Positions 34,213-44,289 of a DNA stretch of 64,000 nt are shown one piece after another. This stretch comes from Robiginitalea aurantiaca (lineage in GTDB: Bacteria > Bacteroidota > Bacteroidia > Flavobacteriales > Flavobacteriaceae). The DNA lies in assembly GCF_030380815.1 (NCBI RefSeq), contig NZ_JAUDUY010000002.1, positions 124,001 to 188,000 of the forward strand, in the 5' to 3' direction. The notes under the pieces were generated by a model. That model did not search any database and was not told the origin of the DNA. It saw nothing but the letters and a program-made list of their open reading frames with translations. The position numbers were made by a program, and so were the translations under genes. Numbering within the stretch: the stretch's first letter is position 1; each line of letters starts with the position of its first letter.

Positions 34213-35766
34213 TTATTTACTTGTTGGAATCATAGCCTTGATTTGTTCCTCAATGGTAGAGAGGCTCCAATCGCCGGGTGTCTGACTCGGTGGATATTCC
34301 TCAAAGGTCGAAAGGAACTGCAAAGCGTAATACTGCATGCCCCCCAGTGCAAATGCCCTGTCGATATACCAATCCCAATAGGTGTTAGAACCTTCCAGAG
34401 CCTTCTCAAACGGGTCTCTTCTGAGGTGGAACAGGTAGGGCCCGCGCAACTTTACAAAAGGTTCAAACCACAAGGCGAGTTTACTCGCCCGCTGCTCCTG
34501 AAACATCGCCTTCCAGGGACCATAGCGCAAGGCTGCAATTTCCCCCCCGTCATTCACATAGATAAAACCCTTACGTGCGGACTCCTCTGTTTTCCCCATC
34601 AGGTAGTCCAGTTGGTTGACCCCATCGATATAATTCCTGAATCGTTTGCCGTTTAAAGTGGTTCCACTTCTCAGCTGATCAACGATATCGGCATTCCCGG
34701 CAATGGCGGAAAAAGTAGGCAACCAGTCCTCGTGTGATACGATTCCGTTCCGGGTTTCTCCGGCAGGAAATTTACCTGGCCATTTAACAAAGGCCGGTGA
34801 TCTGTATGCACCTTCCCAACTGCTGTTTTTCTCACCGTGAAATGGTGTGGTACCGGCATCTGGCCAGGTGTTGTAATGCGGGCCATTATCCGTAGAGTAA
34901 AACACAATTGTATTATCCGCGATACCCAGTTCATCCAGATAATCAAGCAGCATACCTACATGCATGTCGTGCTCGATCATTCCATCGGTGTATTCGTCAT
35001 GACCTTTGTTGCGACGATCCTCGCGAACGTGGGTACGGAAGTGCATACGGGTTCCGTTCCACCAGGTAAAGAAAGGTTTTCCGGCATCCGTCTGCTCTTT
35101 GATGAATTTTTTGGTCGCTTCTACCGTTTCATCATCAATGGTCTCCATCCGTTTTTTGGTAAGAGGGCCCGTGTCCTCAATACGCTGCCCTCCCTTACCG
35201 TCGGCCCAGGTATGCAAAACACCCCTCGGTCCAAAAACTTCGCCGAATTTCTTACCATTGGCCAAAACCATGTCCGTTGGGTAGTCTTCATTTTCAGGCT
35301 CTTCCTCTGCATTAAGATGGTAGAGGTTTCCGTAGAATTCGTCCCAGCCATGCATGGTGGGAAGATGTTCATCCCGATCGCCCTGGTGGTTCTTTCCGAA
35401 CTGTCCGGTAGCATAACCCTGACTTTTCATCACCTCAGCAATGGTGACATCCGTTTTCTGCCATCCTTCTGCAGCTCCTGGCATACCTACCTTGGTCATG
35501 CCCGTGCGTACAGGTACGTTTCCACCAAGGAAAGCGGCACGCCCGGCTGTACAACTCTGTTGTGAATAGTAATCGGTAAAAGAAATTCCCTCTCTGGCTA
35601 TTCTGTCGATGTTCGGGGTTTTATACCCCATCATCCCATGGTTGTTATGGCTAATATTCCAATACCCTATATCATCCCCCCAAATAACAAGGATGTTGGG
35701 CTTTTTCTGGCCATAGGACCACATGGCTAGGCTGAAAGCCAGCATTAGTAAAAATTTGTTTTTCAT
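34213..35766 (-). CDS. Exported arylsulfatase-type sulfatase (S1 family)
   Basis: 517 residues with a signal peptide ending near MWSYGQ. N-terminal metal-binding Asp pair D31-D32 in NILVIWGDDIGY. The active-site motif C72-T-A-G-R76 is the Cys-type sulfatase motif (C-x-A/P-x-R), so Cys72 should be converted to formylglycine. Later DNGPHYNTW and RSPAFVKWPG segments are typical of arylsulfatase A-like S1 members. It would release sulfate from exported glycans or aryl sulfates. No SusC/D genes or polysaccharide locus are nearby. Confidence 0.92.
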   Translation of the reverse strand: MKNKFLLMLAFSLAMWSYGQKKPNILVIWGDDIGYWNISHNNHGMMGYKTPNIDRIAREGISFTDYYSQQSCTAGRAAFLGGNVPVRTGMTKVGMPGAAEGWQKTDVTIAEVMKSQGYATGQFGKNHQGDRDEHLPTMHGWDEFYGNLYHLNAEEEPENEDYPTDMVLANGKKFGEVFGPRGVLHTWADGKGGQRIEDTGPLTKKRMETIDDETVEATKKFIKEQTDAGKPFFTWWNGTRMHFRTHVREDRRNKGHDEYTDGMIEHDMHVGMLLDYLDELGIADNTIVFYSTDNGPHYNTWPDAGTTPFHGEKNSSWEGAYRSPAFVKWPGKFPAGETRNGIVSHEDWLPTFSAIAGNADIVDQLRSGTTLNGKRFRNYIDGVNQLDYLMGKTEESARKGFIYVNDGGEIAALRYGPWKAMFQEQRASKLALWFEPFVKLRGPYLFHLRRDPFEKALEGSNTYWDWYIDRAFALGGMQYYALQFLSTFEEYPPSQTPGDWSLSTIEEQIKAMIPTSK

Positions 35767-35910
35767 TTTTCAAATAAGTGTTAATGGTTGATAAACTATA
35801 CTGTTTTAAAGCGTTGGGGGAACTCTAAATATATGCACATTTTTTTTAATGGAATTAGGGCCGTGGGCGGCGTCAATTGAAACAGCTGCCCTATTTGGGA
35901 ATATTATGGA

Positions 35911-36558
35911 TCAGGCACCAAAACGGAAAACAAGCCCGCCGCTGAAGCCGCCCATGATAATCGTGCTTCCCGCGCTTACACCGGTACTCGGCCCACCTGT
36001 TCCAATTCCGACGTAAACGCCCCCCCATTCAACCGGGAAGAGCAAATTGCCCTGAAAATTCAGGCCTATAGACTCTGTGAGCATAATCACAACCCCACCT
36101 TTAAAGCCAAAACTGAAATAGGTGGCACTATCGAGGCTTCTATTTACAATATCCCTGTTCTCATTCTTTGGAGAATATATCGAGAGTCCAAGTTGTCCCC
36201 CAATAAAGGGCTTAATGTTCCCGTTGGTGAAATATCGCGTTCCCCCTACCATAAACCAGTCCACATTCAGATCCGCAAGTTTGGATTCATTCGGGCTGAG
36301 TATGCGATCGCGGATGAGCAGGTCCGTACCCATATTATAATAGGTCACCTCAATCATATAATCCCGGCGAGCCTCGAAACCGGCAGTAAGACCAAAAAAA
36401 CCACTGTCATTTACTTTTAGGTAATTCGACCCGTAATTCAACTTGCTGCCAAACTGGTACCCGTACGTAGGGGTGAGCTCAAAAACCTGGGCGTTACTCG
36501 TAAAGGCACCCAATGCCAGAAATACAAAAAATAATACTGCAGATACTTTTTTCATCAT
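35911..36558 (-). CDS. Outer-membrane beta-barrel protein
   Basis: 215 residues with a signal peptide (MMKKVSAVLFFVFLALGAFTSNAQ; Met1 or Met2 may be the start). The mature region alternates short amphipathic strands (YMIEVTYYNMG, VDWFMVGGTRYF, IKPFIGGQLGLSIY) and ends in FRFGA, as in small 8-10 strand barrels. Function unknown. It is divergent from a small exported helical protein gene. Confidence 0.78.
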   Translation of the reverse strand: MMKKVSAVLFFVFLALGAFTSNAQVFELTPTYGYQFGSKLNYGSNYLKVNDSGFFGLTAGFEARRDYMIEVTYYNMGTDLLIRDRILSPNESKLADLNVDWFMVGGTRYFTNGNIKPFIGGQLGLSIYSPKNENRDIVNRSLDSATYFSFGFKGGVVIMLTESIGLNFQGNLLFPVEWGGVYVGIGTGGPSTGVSAGSTIIMGGFSGGLVFRFGA

Positions 36559-36913
36559 TTTAAAATTTGAGACATACTACCCCAGGCAAAACAGATATGA
36601 TTAGAATTTAGGTCCTGAATGTTATAAGGGGAGGTACGGGTTTTGAATATTGGATTTTTCCAAATTTATTAAATCTTTCGGCAGCATTCCCCAATTAATC
36701 CATTTAACAATGCATAATTACAGCTTCTGTCACTTAAATAGGCGGGGTTCAGGGCCCTGACAAATTATAAAAATGCTCATCAAGAAAAACCAACCAACCC
36801 TACAGATTGATGGAATATTCCCATAAATATAACCCTCCAATCTTAAATGGGATGTATCTTTGAGCATCTTATATTAAAGCGGAATCTTTATTCTTAACAT
36901 TAAACACTGATTT
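36559..36913. promoter_or_regulatory. Shared upstream region with a -7 box for the rightward gene
   Basis: 355 bp between divergent genes. A full-consensus -7 box TATCTTTG lies at 36855-36862, about 50 nt before the rightward ATG, without a TTG 17-23 nt upstream. No small ORF or RNA gene was recognised in the rest. Confidence 0.5.
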
Positions 36914-37384
36914 ATGAAAACAATTTTGATGAGTATTGGGGTATTCATGATGGCCCTTCAATTTGGACAGGCTCAGTCAAATGCCGAAGAAGTAGACTTT
37001 CTCCAGTCGATTATCGGAGGTGAAAAGAAAGCGGTTGTAGCCGATTTTATTGAACTGGAAGGCGCATCCAAAGACGCCTTCTGGGAACTTTATGACGCTT
37101 ATGAAACCGAACGAAAGGTTTTGGGGAAAAAGCGGATTAGCCTGCTTGAAAAGTATGCCAAGGAATTCGAGGGCATCTCCGACATGGAAACGGATAATAT
37201 CGTTTTGGAAGCTCAAAAACTCGCGAAAGGAAACGAAAAACTTATCAATTCGTATTACAAAAAGATAAAAAAGGCCTCCGGTTCTAAGGCTGCGGCACAG
37301 TTTTATCATTTGGAAAATTACTTTCACGCACTTACCAGAACAACCATTCTTGAGAACATTCCAGTGATCGGGGAATTGGACTAA
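36914..37384 (+). CDS. Small exported helical protein of unknown function
   Basis: 156 residues with a signal peptide (MKTILMSIGVFMMALQFGQAQ). The mature protein is highly charged and helical (EVDFLQSIIGGEKKAVVADFIELEGA, ETERKVLGKKRISLLEKYAKEF), resembling small periplasmic helical-bundle proteins of the CpxP/Spy size class, but no LTxxQ motif is present. Closed by a bidirectional terminator. No function assigned. Confidence 0.72.
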   Translation: MKTILMSIGVFMMALQFGQAQSNAEEVDFLQSIIGGEKKAVVADFIELEGASKDAFWELYDAYETERKVLGKKRISLLEKYAKEFEGISDMETDNIVLEAQKLAKGNEKLINSYYKKIKKASGSKAAAQFYHLENYFHALTRTTILENIPVIGELD

Positions 37385-37406
37385 TTCCTGAAGGTTTCTG
37401 TAGCAT

Positions 37407-37442
37407 TAAAAAAGCCGCCCGGACATCCGAGCGGCTTTTTTT
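37407..37442. terminator. Bidirectional terminator between convergent genes
   Basis: TAAAAAAGCCGC (37407-37418) pairs with GCGGCTTTTTTTA (37431-37442 region) around CCGGACATCCGA, with A- and T-tracts on both sides. It serves both the gene ending at 37384 and the one ending at 37478. Confidence 0.85.
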
Positions 37443-37477
37443 ATATTCTTTGCCCTGATCAGGGCGTACTATCGCCC

Positions 37478-38152
37478 CTATTTTGCATAAGCCTTTACGA
37501 TCTTGCCTACATACTCTTCAGCAGTCTTGTAGGCATCCGTTGGGTCAGACAATTTCGAAGTCACAACGAAAACGAGTTGCTTGTCTTCTGGCTCATCCAG
37601 ACTATAGCCAACGGTCTCCAGTACATAATTGTTATAAGTAGTTGTCGTACTCGATGTAGGCATATAGCCTCCAAAGCCGGAATAATACGGCCCGTAAGCA
37701 TAAGGACTGCCGTAGTAACTATTAAAGCCCCCGTAATATCCGGGATATCCACCATATCCAACACCAGCGTACACCCCGGAAGTATTTGTTTGGGTAACCT
37801 GTTCCGTGTCTTTTACCGTAGTGATAACTATACCGTTAAAACCTTCAGTCTCAATCATGCTCAGGATCTTGTTCAACCGCTCTTCGCTCATTTCTACCTC
37901 TGTATGCAGCGTAGGGATTTTCTTAAAGCTTTCGGTAGCTTTCATACCTGTGCTTCGCATTTGTTTAGCTATTTCAGACTCAAAGGCCGTTCTGGCAGTA
38001 TTTTCATTTGTACGCGCAATGACAAGGACATTCTTTTCTCTAAAACTCGCTACTACATCGTCCTCAGCAGACCACGTATTCAATACTTTTACGGTGGAAC
38101 AACTCTGGAAACTAAAAGCGACCAGGGTCATAAAAATCAAAAATTTTCTCAT
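37478..38152 (-). CDS. Lipoprotein with a Gly/Tyr-rich segment
   Basis: 224 residues. Signal peptide with lipobox FQSC (residues 15-18). Two structured halves flank a low-complexity stretch (about 125-165) rich in Gly, Tyr and Ser: VGYGGYPGYYGGFNSYYG. The N-terminal half (KVLNTWSAEDDVV...NVLVIARTNENTARTAFE) resembles DUF4136-like stress lipoproteins, but I am not certain of the family. Envelope-associated, role unknown. Confidence 0.75.
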   Translation of the reverse strand: MRKFLIFMTLVAFSFQSCSTVKVLNTWSAEDDVVASFREKNVLVIARTNENTARTAFESEIAKQMRSTGMKATESFKKIPTLHTEVEMSEERLNKILSMIETEGFNGIVITTVKDTEQVTQTNTSGVYAGVGYGGYPGYYGGFNSYYGSPYAYGPYYSGFGGYMPTSSTTTTYNNYVLETVGYSLDEPEDKQLVFVVTSKLSDPTDAYKTAEEYVGKIVKAYAK

Positions 38153-38388
38153 TTAAAATACCTTTTTATGGTTTCATTACTATTGTGTTCCGAGATGGTC
38201 GGTACGTCACTCAGCTTGTAAATATACATCAAATTTGCTCTAGTTTCTGTGATGGTATTTGAATTAAATAGCTTAAAATCCATCTGCTTAAGGGTGATTA
38301 TTTAAACCCTGTTTCACCTAAAAAAAGTAACTTACACAAACCTAAAGTTATGTGTTTGACTTAGGCGAACTATTAATTCCAACATTCA

Positions 38389-39840
38389 ATGGATTTGTAT
38401 TTTTATTTAAGTTTATTGTATATCGGTGTCCTGATTTTCACCATTGTCCGAATCCTGCTCGATACCCAAACCTCTTCCAAGTCACTGGCCTATATTCTTC
38501 TGGTCCTTGTAATCCCTGTAGCTGGCATCATATTTTACTTCTCATTTGGCGTAAATTACAGACACAGAAGCTATAACCTGGAGGCGAATTCGGCCTCTCT
38601 TGAAGTAAACAAATCCTATCAGGAACAGATTGTGGATACTACGGATGAATTACTTCATTCAGATTCGAAAATTCCCCATCATTTTCAGAGTCTCGTGGAA
38701 TTTCACCATCATACCATGGGGGCATACCTCAGTAAGAACTCCTTTCAACTATTGATTAACGGGGAAGACAAATACCCCGAAGTACTCCGGACCCTTGCAT
38801 CTGCCAAGCGGTTCATCCATATGGAATATTATGCCTGGGAAAATGATACACGGGGGAATCAGATTAAGGATGTGCTACTTGAAAAAATTCAGGAGGGCGT
38901 TAAAATCCGCATTCTCTATGACGATTACGCGAGCAGGGGCATCCGTAAAAATATCGTAAAAGAATTACAGGAAGCCGGGGTTGAAATCTATCCAAAAATC
39001 AGATTAAAAATCCGTCAATTTGCAAACCGTCTGAATCACCGTGACCACCGTAAGGTCATTATTGTGGACGGCAAATACGGTTTTGTCGGAGGCCTCAATA
39101 TTTCCGACAGATATGACAATACGATCCATACAAAACTGTACTGGAGAGACACACATGCAAAGTTCACAGGACCTTTGGTGCAAGAGCTTCAGAAGCACTT
39201 CCTCTCCAGTTGGAATGCCGCGCAAAGTGAAAAACTCCTTTTCTCAGGTGAATTCCTGCCCTCAGACCATACCGCGGACTCCTTGCCGCATAAGGGCCTT
39301 GCTCAAATAATCCCGGGGGGTCCGTATTATTCATTTTCGAATATTATGCTCTCCTATCTGAAGATCTTCAACCTGGCCCGGCAAAAACTCTATGTAACAA
39401 ATCCGTATTTCATCCCGAGTAGCAGCATCCTCAATGCGCTGAAACAGGCCGCCCTTAGTGGGGTAGATGTCCGGCTCCTGCTTCCGGAAAAATCAGATTC
39501 CAGTTTGGTGGGAGCCGCGTCCCGGTTTTACTTTGATGAACTTTTGGAGGCAGGGGTGCGCATATTTCTCTATACCAAGGGTTTTATCCACGCCAAAACC
39601 GTAGTTGCAGATGGTTCACTAAGCGTAGTGGGAACCGCGAATATGGACATTCGCAGCTTCGACCTGAATTTCGAAATCATGTCTGTGGTTTATGGAGATG
39701 ATCTGGCACAAAAGCTGGAATCTGTTTTCATGGAAGACCTGAAATTGAGCCGGGAAATTGACGCGGACTTCTGGAATCAAAAGCCTTTTCACAAAAAGCT
39801 GATTTATGCTATCGCACGAGTGGTTTCCTCCTTCCTGTAG
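38389..39840 (+). CDS. cls: Cardiolipin synthase
   Basis: 483 residues. Two N-terminal membrane helices (3-24, 32-54), then two phospholipase-D HKD motifs: H220-R-K222-x4-D227 and H401-A-K403-x4-D408. The spacing and length match bacterial cardiolipin synthase, which joins two phosphatidylglycerols (or PG and PE) at the inner membrane. Monocistronic. The ~235 bp upstream is AT-rich without a clear promoter match. Confidence 0.94.
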   Translation: MDLYFYLSLLYIGVLIFTIVRILLDTQTSSKSLAYILLVLVIPVAGIIFYFSFGVNYRHRSYNLEANSASLEVNKSYQEQIVDTTDELLHSDSKIPHHFQSLVEFHHHTMGAYLSKNSFQLLINGEDKYPEVLRTLASAKRFIHMEYYAWENDTRGNQIKDVLLEKIQEGVKIRILYDDYASRGIRKNIVKELQEAGVEIYPKIRLKIRQFANRLNHRDHRKVIIVDGKYGFVGGLNISDRYDNTIHTKLYWRDTHAKFTGPLVQELQKHFLSSWNAAQSEKLLFSGEFLPSDHTADSLPHKGLAQIIPGGPYYSFSNIMLSYLKIFNLARQKLYVTNPYFIPSSSILNALKQAALSGVDVRLLLPEKSDSSLVGAASRFYFDELLEAGVRIFLYTKGFIHAKTVVADGSLSVVGTANMDIRSFDLNFEIMSVVYGDDLAQKLESVFMEDLKLSREIDADFWNQKPFHKKLIYAIARVVSSFL

Positions 39841-40096
39841 GCGGCATGAAGGTTAAGGGGCGCCCCCTCCCCCATTATCAATTTACCCGAAAATCCTGCA
39901 GCATAAAATCAGATCGTCCCCTTCCCGGTTGCCAAACCTATGGAACTTCATAAAATCGCATCGGTTTACTGTGCACCCAGCATCTTCTGTACTGAGAGAA
40001 ACCTTGGTGTTTAGCAGTATTCCAATATTTCATCAGAAAAAACTTATTGGTACCAAATCCGGCTTATTAAATACGCGTATTCGTCCCCAAAATTTC

Positions 40097-40126
40097 TTTG
40101 AATCTTGAACCTGATTCTTATTTTTG
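40097..40126 (+). promoter_or_regulatory. Bacteroidota-type promoter of the GH3 gene
   Basis: TTTG (40097-40100) and, after 18 nt, full-consensus -7 box TATTTTTG (40119-40126). Transcription would start near 40131, downstream of the upstream ATG at 40105, so the protein must start at 40150. The rest of the 39841-40149 gap holds no recognised gene. Confidence 0.8.
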
Positions 40127-40149
40127 CCTTTCTTAAACACCCCCGAATC

Positions 40150-42567
40150 ATGAATAAAGGTCTGAAAAAAGCCCTGAAAATTTTTCTTATTATTCTCGGC
40201 TTCGCATTGGCAGTTGTAATTGCAGGAGCAATCTATATCAACGCTGCCTGGCTCAGTTTCGGACTTTCACAAACGCAGCCCGAAACTGAGATCGCAGAAC
40301 TCATAGAGGGTGGCTTCCGGTTTCGGGACCTAAACCGCAATGCCAGACTCGATCCTTATGAAGACACCCGGATTCCTTTAGACCAAAGAGCCGAGGACCT
40401 CTTAGCACGTCTTACCCTTGAAGAAAAGATTAATCTCCTAAAAGGTTCGGGACTGAAATCCCTTTTGGGAATGGAAGATCCCGAGCTGCTGGTTCCCGGT
40501 GCGGCCGGAACGATCGAACCTATAAAACGCCTGGGGATCCCAAGGATCTACCTGGCCGACGGGCCGGCCGGATTACGCATTGCACCTGTTCGCAAAGATT
40601 CGGAACAAACCTACTACGCCACTGCCTTTCCGATAGCCACCTTACTGGCATCTACATGGAATTCAGAATTGGTCTATAATGTGGGGCAGGCCATGGGTAA
40701 TGAAGGGCTCGAATACGGGGTTGACGTACTCCTTGCCCCAGGGGCAAATATTCAGCGAAATCCCTTATGCGGGCGGAATTTTGAGTACTACTCAGAGGAC
40801 CCTGTTTTATCCGGTTATATCGGGGCGGCAATGGTAAATGGAATTGAGTCTAACGGGGTGGGCACCTCTGTAAAACACTTCGTGGCAAATAACCAGGAAA
40901 CCAGCAGATATAGCAACGATGTCATCGTATCGGAGCGCGCTATGCGGGAAATTTATCTTAAAGGCTTTGAGATTATCGTTAAAGAATCACAACCCTGGAC
41001 TGTGATGTCCTCTTACAACAAAGTAAATGGCACCTACACCTCCCAAAGTCGCAGGCTGCTTACGGATATACTCAGGGATGAATGGGGCTTTGACGGGCTC
41101 GTGGTTACGGACTGGTTCGGAGGCTCGGATGCTGTCGCCCAGATACAGGCAGGGAATGACCTTTTGGAGCCTGGGACAAGAAGTCAATGGAAGGCCTTGC
41201 AAAAAGCTTCTGAGAAGGGAACACTGAGTGAAGAAGATATCAATACCTCAGCCAGGCGAATCCTGAAATTAATTCTCGGATCCAAAAAAATGGAGGACTA
41301 TGCCTTCACAAATTCCCCTGACCTCAAAGGACATGCGCGTATCACACGTGAATCCGCAACTGAGGGAATGATTTTATTAAAAAATGAGGGGGCACTGCCC
41401 GTTGAAGGCAATCAGACGGTTGCTCTTTTTGGTGTAAATTCTTTTGAATTTATTGCCGGGGGCACAGGATCGGGAGACGTCAACGAAGCCTATACGGTTT
41501 CCCTGCAGGAGGGGCTCGAAAATATGGGGTTTGAAATAGATCAGAACACCACAGCAGCCTTTGAAAACCACAAAAAGTTAAACGCGGAGGCATTCATAAA
41601 ACCGGAAGGCCTGGAAGCCATGACAAATCCTTATAACCCTCCTCAGTTTAGTCCCTCCCCTGAACTCCTGGAAAAAACGTCCAATACCTCGGATATCGCC
41701 ATAATTACCCTCGGACGCAATGCCGGTGAAGGTGGAGACCGGGTTGAAAAGGATGATTTTCTGCTCACCAAGCAGGAAACAGCCCTAATTGAAGACGTAT
41801 GCGAAGCCTTTCAAAAAGCTGGAAAAAAAGTGGTGGTGGTTATGAACATCGGAGGTGTCATTGAAACAGCCAGCTGGAAGGAACTGCCCGATGCCATACT
41901 TCTGGCCTGGCAAGGGGGTCAGGAAGGCGGGAATGCCACGGCTGATATCCTAAGCGGGAAGGCAAACCCCAGTGGCAAACTACCGATGACCTTTCCGGTT
42001 GACCTTTCTGATCATGGGTCTTCTGCGAATTTTCCCATGGACGGCGAACCCATAGACTTTTCAGATGTGCTTTTTGGGGCGGAAGAGAAGCCCGAAGATG
42101 AAAAAATCAGAAACAAGGACTATACGATATATGAAGAAGGGATTTACGTGGGTTACAGGCATTTCGACAAGCGCAATATGGAAGTATCCTATCCCTTCGG
42201 TTATGGCCTGAGCTATACCACATTTGATTTGAGTTCCATGGAGATCACCTCCGAAAACGAGTTAATCGATGTTTCTGTAATGGTTAAAAATACGGGCATG
42301 GTTGCAGGGAAGGAAGTGATACAACTCTATAGCTCTAAACCCCAATCTGACATTGACCGGCCTAAAAGGGAGCTGCGCGCTTTTGGCAAGACCCCCCTGC
42401 TCCAACCCGGGGATTCCACCCGGATCAACCTGCAGGTTCCCGTATCCGAATTGTCATACTGGGATGAAAACCAAATGGGATGGGCATTGGAGACAGGCAC
42501 GTATGTTCTGGAAGCGGGGACTTCTTCAAGAGATCAAATGCTTAGTTACTCCGTGGATTTGAAATAG
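40150..42567 (+). CDS. Membrane-anchored GH3 beta-glucosidase
   Basis: 805 residues from the ATG at 40150 (MNKGLKKALKIFLIILGF), chosen because the promoter lies between this and the upstream ATG. An N-terminal membrane helix (10-31) with a basic start anchors or exports the enzyme. GH3 N-domain with nucleophile D321 in VVTDWFGG; GH3 C-domain with NAGEGGDRVEKDD (acid/base Glu region); C-terminal fibronectin-like FN3 domain. A short DLNRNARLDPYED stretch at 60-72 could bind calcium. It would release terminal beta-glucosyl-type residues. No CAZyme cluster surrounds it. Confidence 0.92.
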   Translation: MNKGLKKALKIFLIILGFALAVVIAGAIYINAAWLSFGLSQTQPETEIAELIEGGFRFRDLNRNARLDPYEDTRIPLDQRAEDLLARLTLEEKINLLKGSGLKSLLGMEDPELLVPGAAGTIEPIKRLGIPRIYLADGPAGLRIAPVRKDSEQTYYATAFPIATLLASTWNSELVYNVGQAMGNEGLEYGVDVLLAPGANIQRNPLCGRNFEYYSEDPVLSGYIGAAMVNGIESNGVGTSVKHFVANNQETSRYSNDVIVSERAMREIYLKGFEIIVKESQPWTVMSSYNKVNGTYTSQSRRLLTDILRDEWGFDGLVVTDWFGGSDAVAQIQAGNDLLEPGTRSQWKALQKASEKGTLSEEDINTSARRILKLILGSKKMEDYAFTNSPDLKGHARITRESATEGMILLKNEGALPVEGNQTVALFGVNSFEFIAGGTGSGDVNEAYTVSLQEGLENMGFEIDQNTTAAFENHKKLNAEAFIKPEGLEAMTNPYNPPQFSPSPELLEKTSNTSDIAIITLGRNAGEGGDRVEKDDFLLTKQETALIEDVCEAFQKAGKKVVVVMNIGGVIETASWKELPDAILLAWQGGQEGGNATADILSGKANPSGKLPMTFPVDLSDHGSSANFPMDGEPIDFSDVLFGAEEKPEDEKIRNKDYTIYEEGIYVGYRHFDKRNMEVSYPFGYGLSYTTFDLSSMEITSENELIDVSVMVKNTGMVAGKEVIQLYSSKPQSDIDRPKRELRAFGKTPLLQPGDSTRINLQVPVSELSYWDENQMGWALETGTYVLEAGTSSRDQMLSYSVDLK

Positions 42568-42697
42568 GAAATTTTGCCAGAGCAGATTGGATAAGCTCCT
42601 TGCTCTTTGGTATTAGATGCTCCCCTAAATTCAAGACGCCAGGCGGGATATCACAATTCAGAATGGGCTACCTTTAGATGGCTAAATTATTTCTGCC

Positions 42698-43105
42698 ATG
42701 GTCACTTATACCCTAGAAAAAAACCTGAGTCCGGAAGAATTCAGGGAAGTCCTTGTTCAATCGGGTCTCGGGGCGCGCAGACCTGTTGAGGATTTGGAGC
42801 GGATCCGCGGGATGGTCACCAATGCCAACCTGATACTCACCGCCAGGGACTCAGGAAGGCTCATTGGGGTAGCCCGCAGCGTCACGGACTTTGTTTACTG
42901 TACCTACCTCTCAGACCTGGCTGTACACCAAACACATCAGGGAAAAGGTATCGGCACAGAGCTTATCCGCCGCACGAAACTCCATGCCCCTCAGGCCAAG
43001 CTTATCCTGCTTTCGGCCCCTGCTGCCATCGCATATTATCCAAAAATAGGCATGTCAAGACATGAGCACTGCTATTTTCTGGACGATGTAAAGTTGCTTA
43101 AATAG
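42698..43105 (+). CDS. GNAT-family N-acetyltransferase
   Basis: 135 residues. The acetyl-CoA binding motif QGKGIGTELIRR (R/Q-x-x-G-x-G/A) is clear, preceded by the YLSDLAVHQTHQ strand. Substrate unknown. A TACCTTTA -7-like box sits at 42669-42676, giving a leader of about 17 nt. Monocistronic. Confidence 0.9.
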   Translation: MVTYTLEKNLSPEEFREVLVQSGLGARRPVEDLERIRGMVTNANLILTARDSGRLIGVARSVTDFVYCTYLSDLAVHQTHQGKGIGTELIRRTKLHAPQAKLILLSAPAAIAYYPKIGMSRHEHCYFLDDVKLLK

Positions 43106-43233
43106 CCCGTATCGGGAAATATTCTCTAAATTGAGATTGCATACTACAAATTGAGTGCCGGCCCAAAGGGTAGAAATGCACGGGCTTTAAATAAGGGCCA
43201 GGTGTCATTGGGTAATCTTTAAATACGAAACTT

Positions 43234-44289
43234 ATGTATACAGGCAAGGTATATAGCCTTTGGCAAATGGTCATATGGACGCGGTTTGAAACGCTTCTCT
43301 TTTTATTTATAAGTATTCTATGGGTAGCCGCATACTATTTTCTGGACCTGCAATGGCTCCGCATCCCCTGGACACCTATGGCCCTGATCGGAACTGCCGT
43401 GGCTTTTATCATCGGATTTCAGAACAATGCGGTCTATGGTCGTATCTGGGAAGCCCGGAAAATCTGGGGTGGTATTGTGAATACCTCACGTACCCTCGGG
43501 GTCTTTGTACAGGATATGCTTACGGAAGAATATATGGATAACAAATCGTCTCAGACAGATATTCCTGCAGCCATCCGGGCCATTACCTACCGACATATTG
43601 CCTGGATGACCGCCCTCCGGCACGCCATGCGGAGCTCCCGAACCTGGGAAACCACTGGAAAGCATAGGACCAATAGAGAATGGGGCATTCGCACCCCTGA
43701 AGAATCATCAACCCTGGAGGCAGACCTTAAAGGGTATCTTTCTGAAGATGATCTTAGCTACGCCCTCTCCAAAAGCAATGTGCAAACTGCCATTCTTTAC
43801 CTGCAATCCCATCACCTGAGAGCACTCAAGGAAAATGGGGTGATATGGGAATTTTCATTTTTGGAGCTCGAGGGAATTATTCAGGAACTCCTGACCCTGC
43901 AGGGCCAGACCGAACGCATTAAAAATTTTCCCTATCCCCGCCAGTACGCCACGCTAAACCATTATTTTATGTGGTTGCTGCTGATGCTGCTGCCGATGGC
44001 CCTGGTTCCGCAGTTTATAGATATCGGTAAGGACATTGCAGGGAGCCATCCCATTCAGGGAGCTCTGTTTGTTTGGTTTACCATACCCATATACACGGCA
44101 GTTGCCTGGATGTTTCATACGATGGAGCGCATCGGGCGAACCGGGGAGAATCCCTTTGAAGGCACAGCCAATGACGTACCGATCTCGACCATTTCCCGGG
44201 GAATCGAAATTGACCTGAGACAGAATCTGGGAGAATCGGCGGAACAGATGCCTGAGCAGTTTCCTTCAGATTACGGGGTCCAATTTTAG
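43234..44289 (+). CDS. Bestrophin-family anion channel
   Basis: 351 residues. Bestrophin/UPF0187 features: an N-terminal membrane pair, the GFQNNAVYGRIWEARKIWGGIVNTSRTLG motif region (residues ~60-90) typical of the bacterial branch, and C-terminal membrane segments near 240-295 with IPIYTAVAWMFHTMERIGRTGENPFEG. Prokaryotic bestrophins form pentameric channels; cation selectivity is reported for one bacterial homologue, so the ion is uncertain here. Confidence 0.92.
   Translation: MYTGKVYSLWQMVIWTRFETLLFLFISILWVAAYYFLDLQWLRIPWTPMALIGTAVAFIIGFQNNAVYGRIWEARKIWGGIVNTSRTLGVFVQDMLTEEYMDNKSSQTDIPAAIRAITYRHIAWMTALRHAMRSSRTWETTGKHRTNREWGIRTPEESSTLEADLKGYLSEDDLSYALSKSNVQTAILYLQSHHLRALKENGVIWEFSFLELEGIIQELLTLQGQTERIKNFPYPRQYATLNHYFMWLLLMLLPMALVPQFIDIGKDIAGSHPIQGALFVWFTIPIYTAVAWMFHTMERIGRTGENPFEGTANDVPISTISRGIEIDLRQNLGESAEQMPEQFPSDYGVQF

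Noticed and set aside
34837-35565. 242-residue plus-strand open frame opposite the sulfatase
   Set aside because: Shadow of the sulfatase coding strand, which carries the catalytic motif and signal peptide; no family character.
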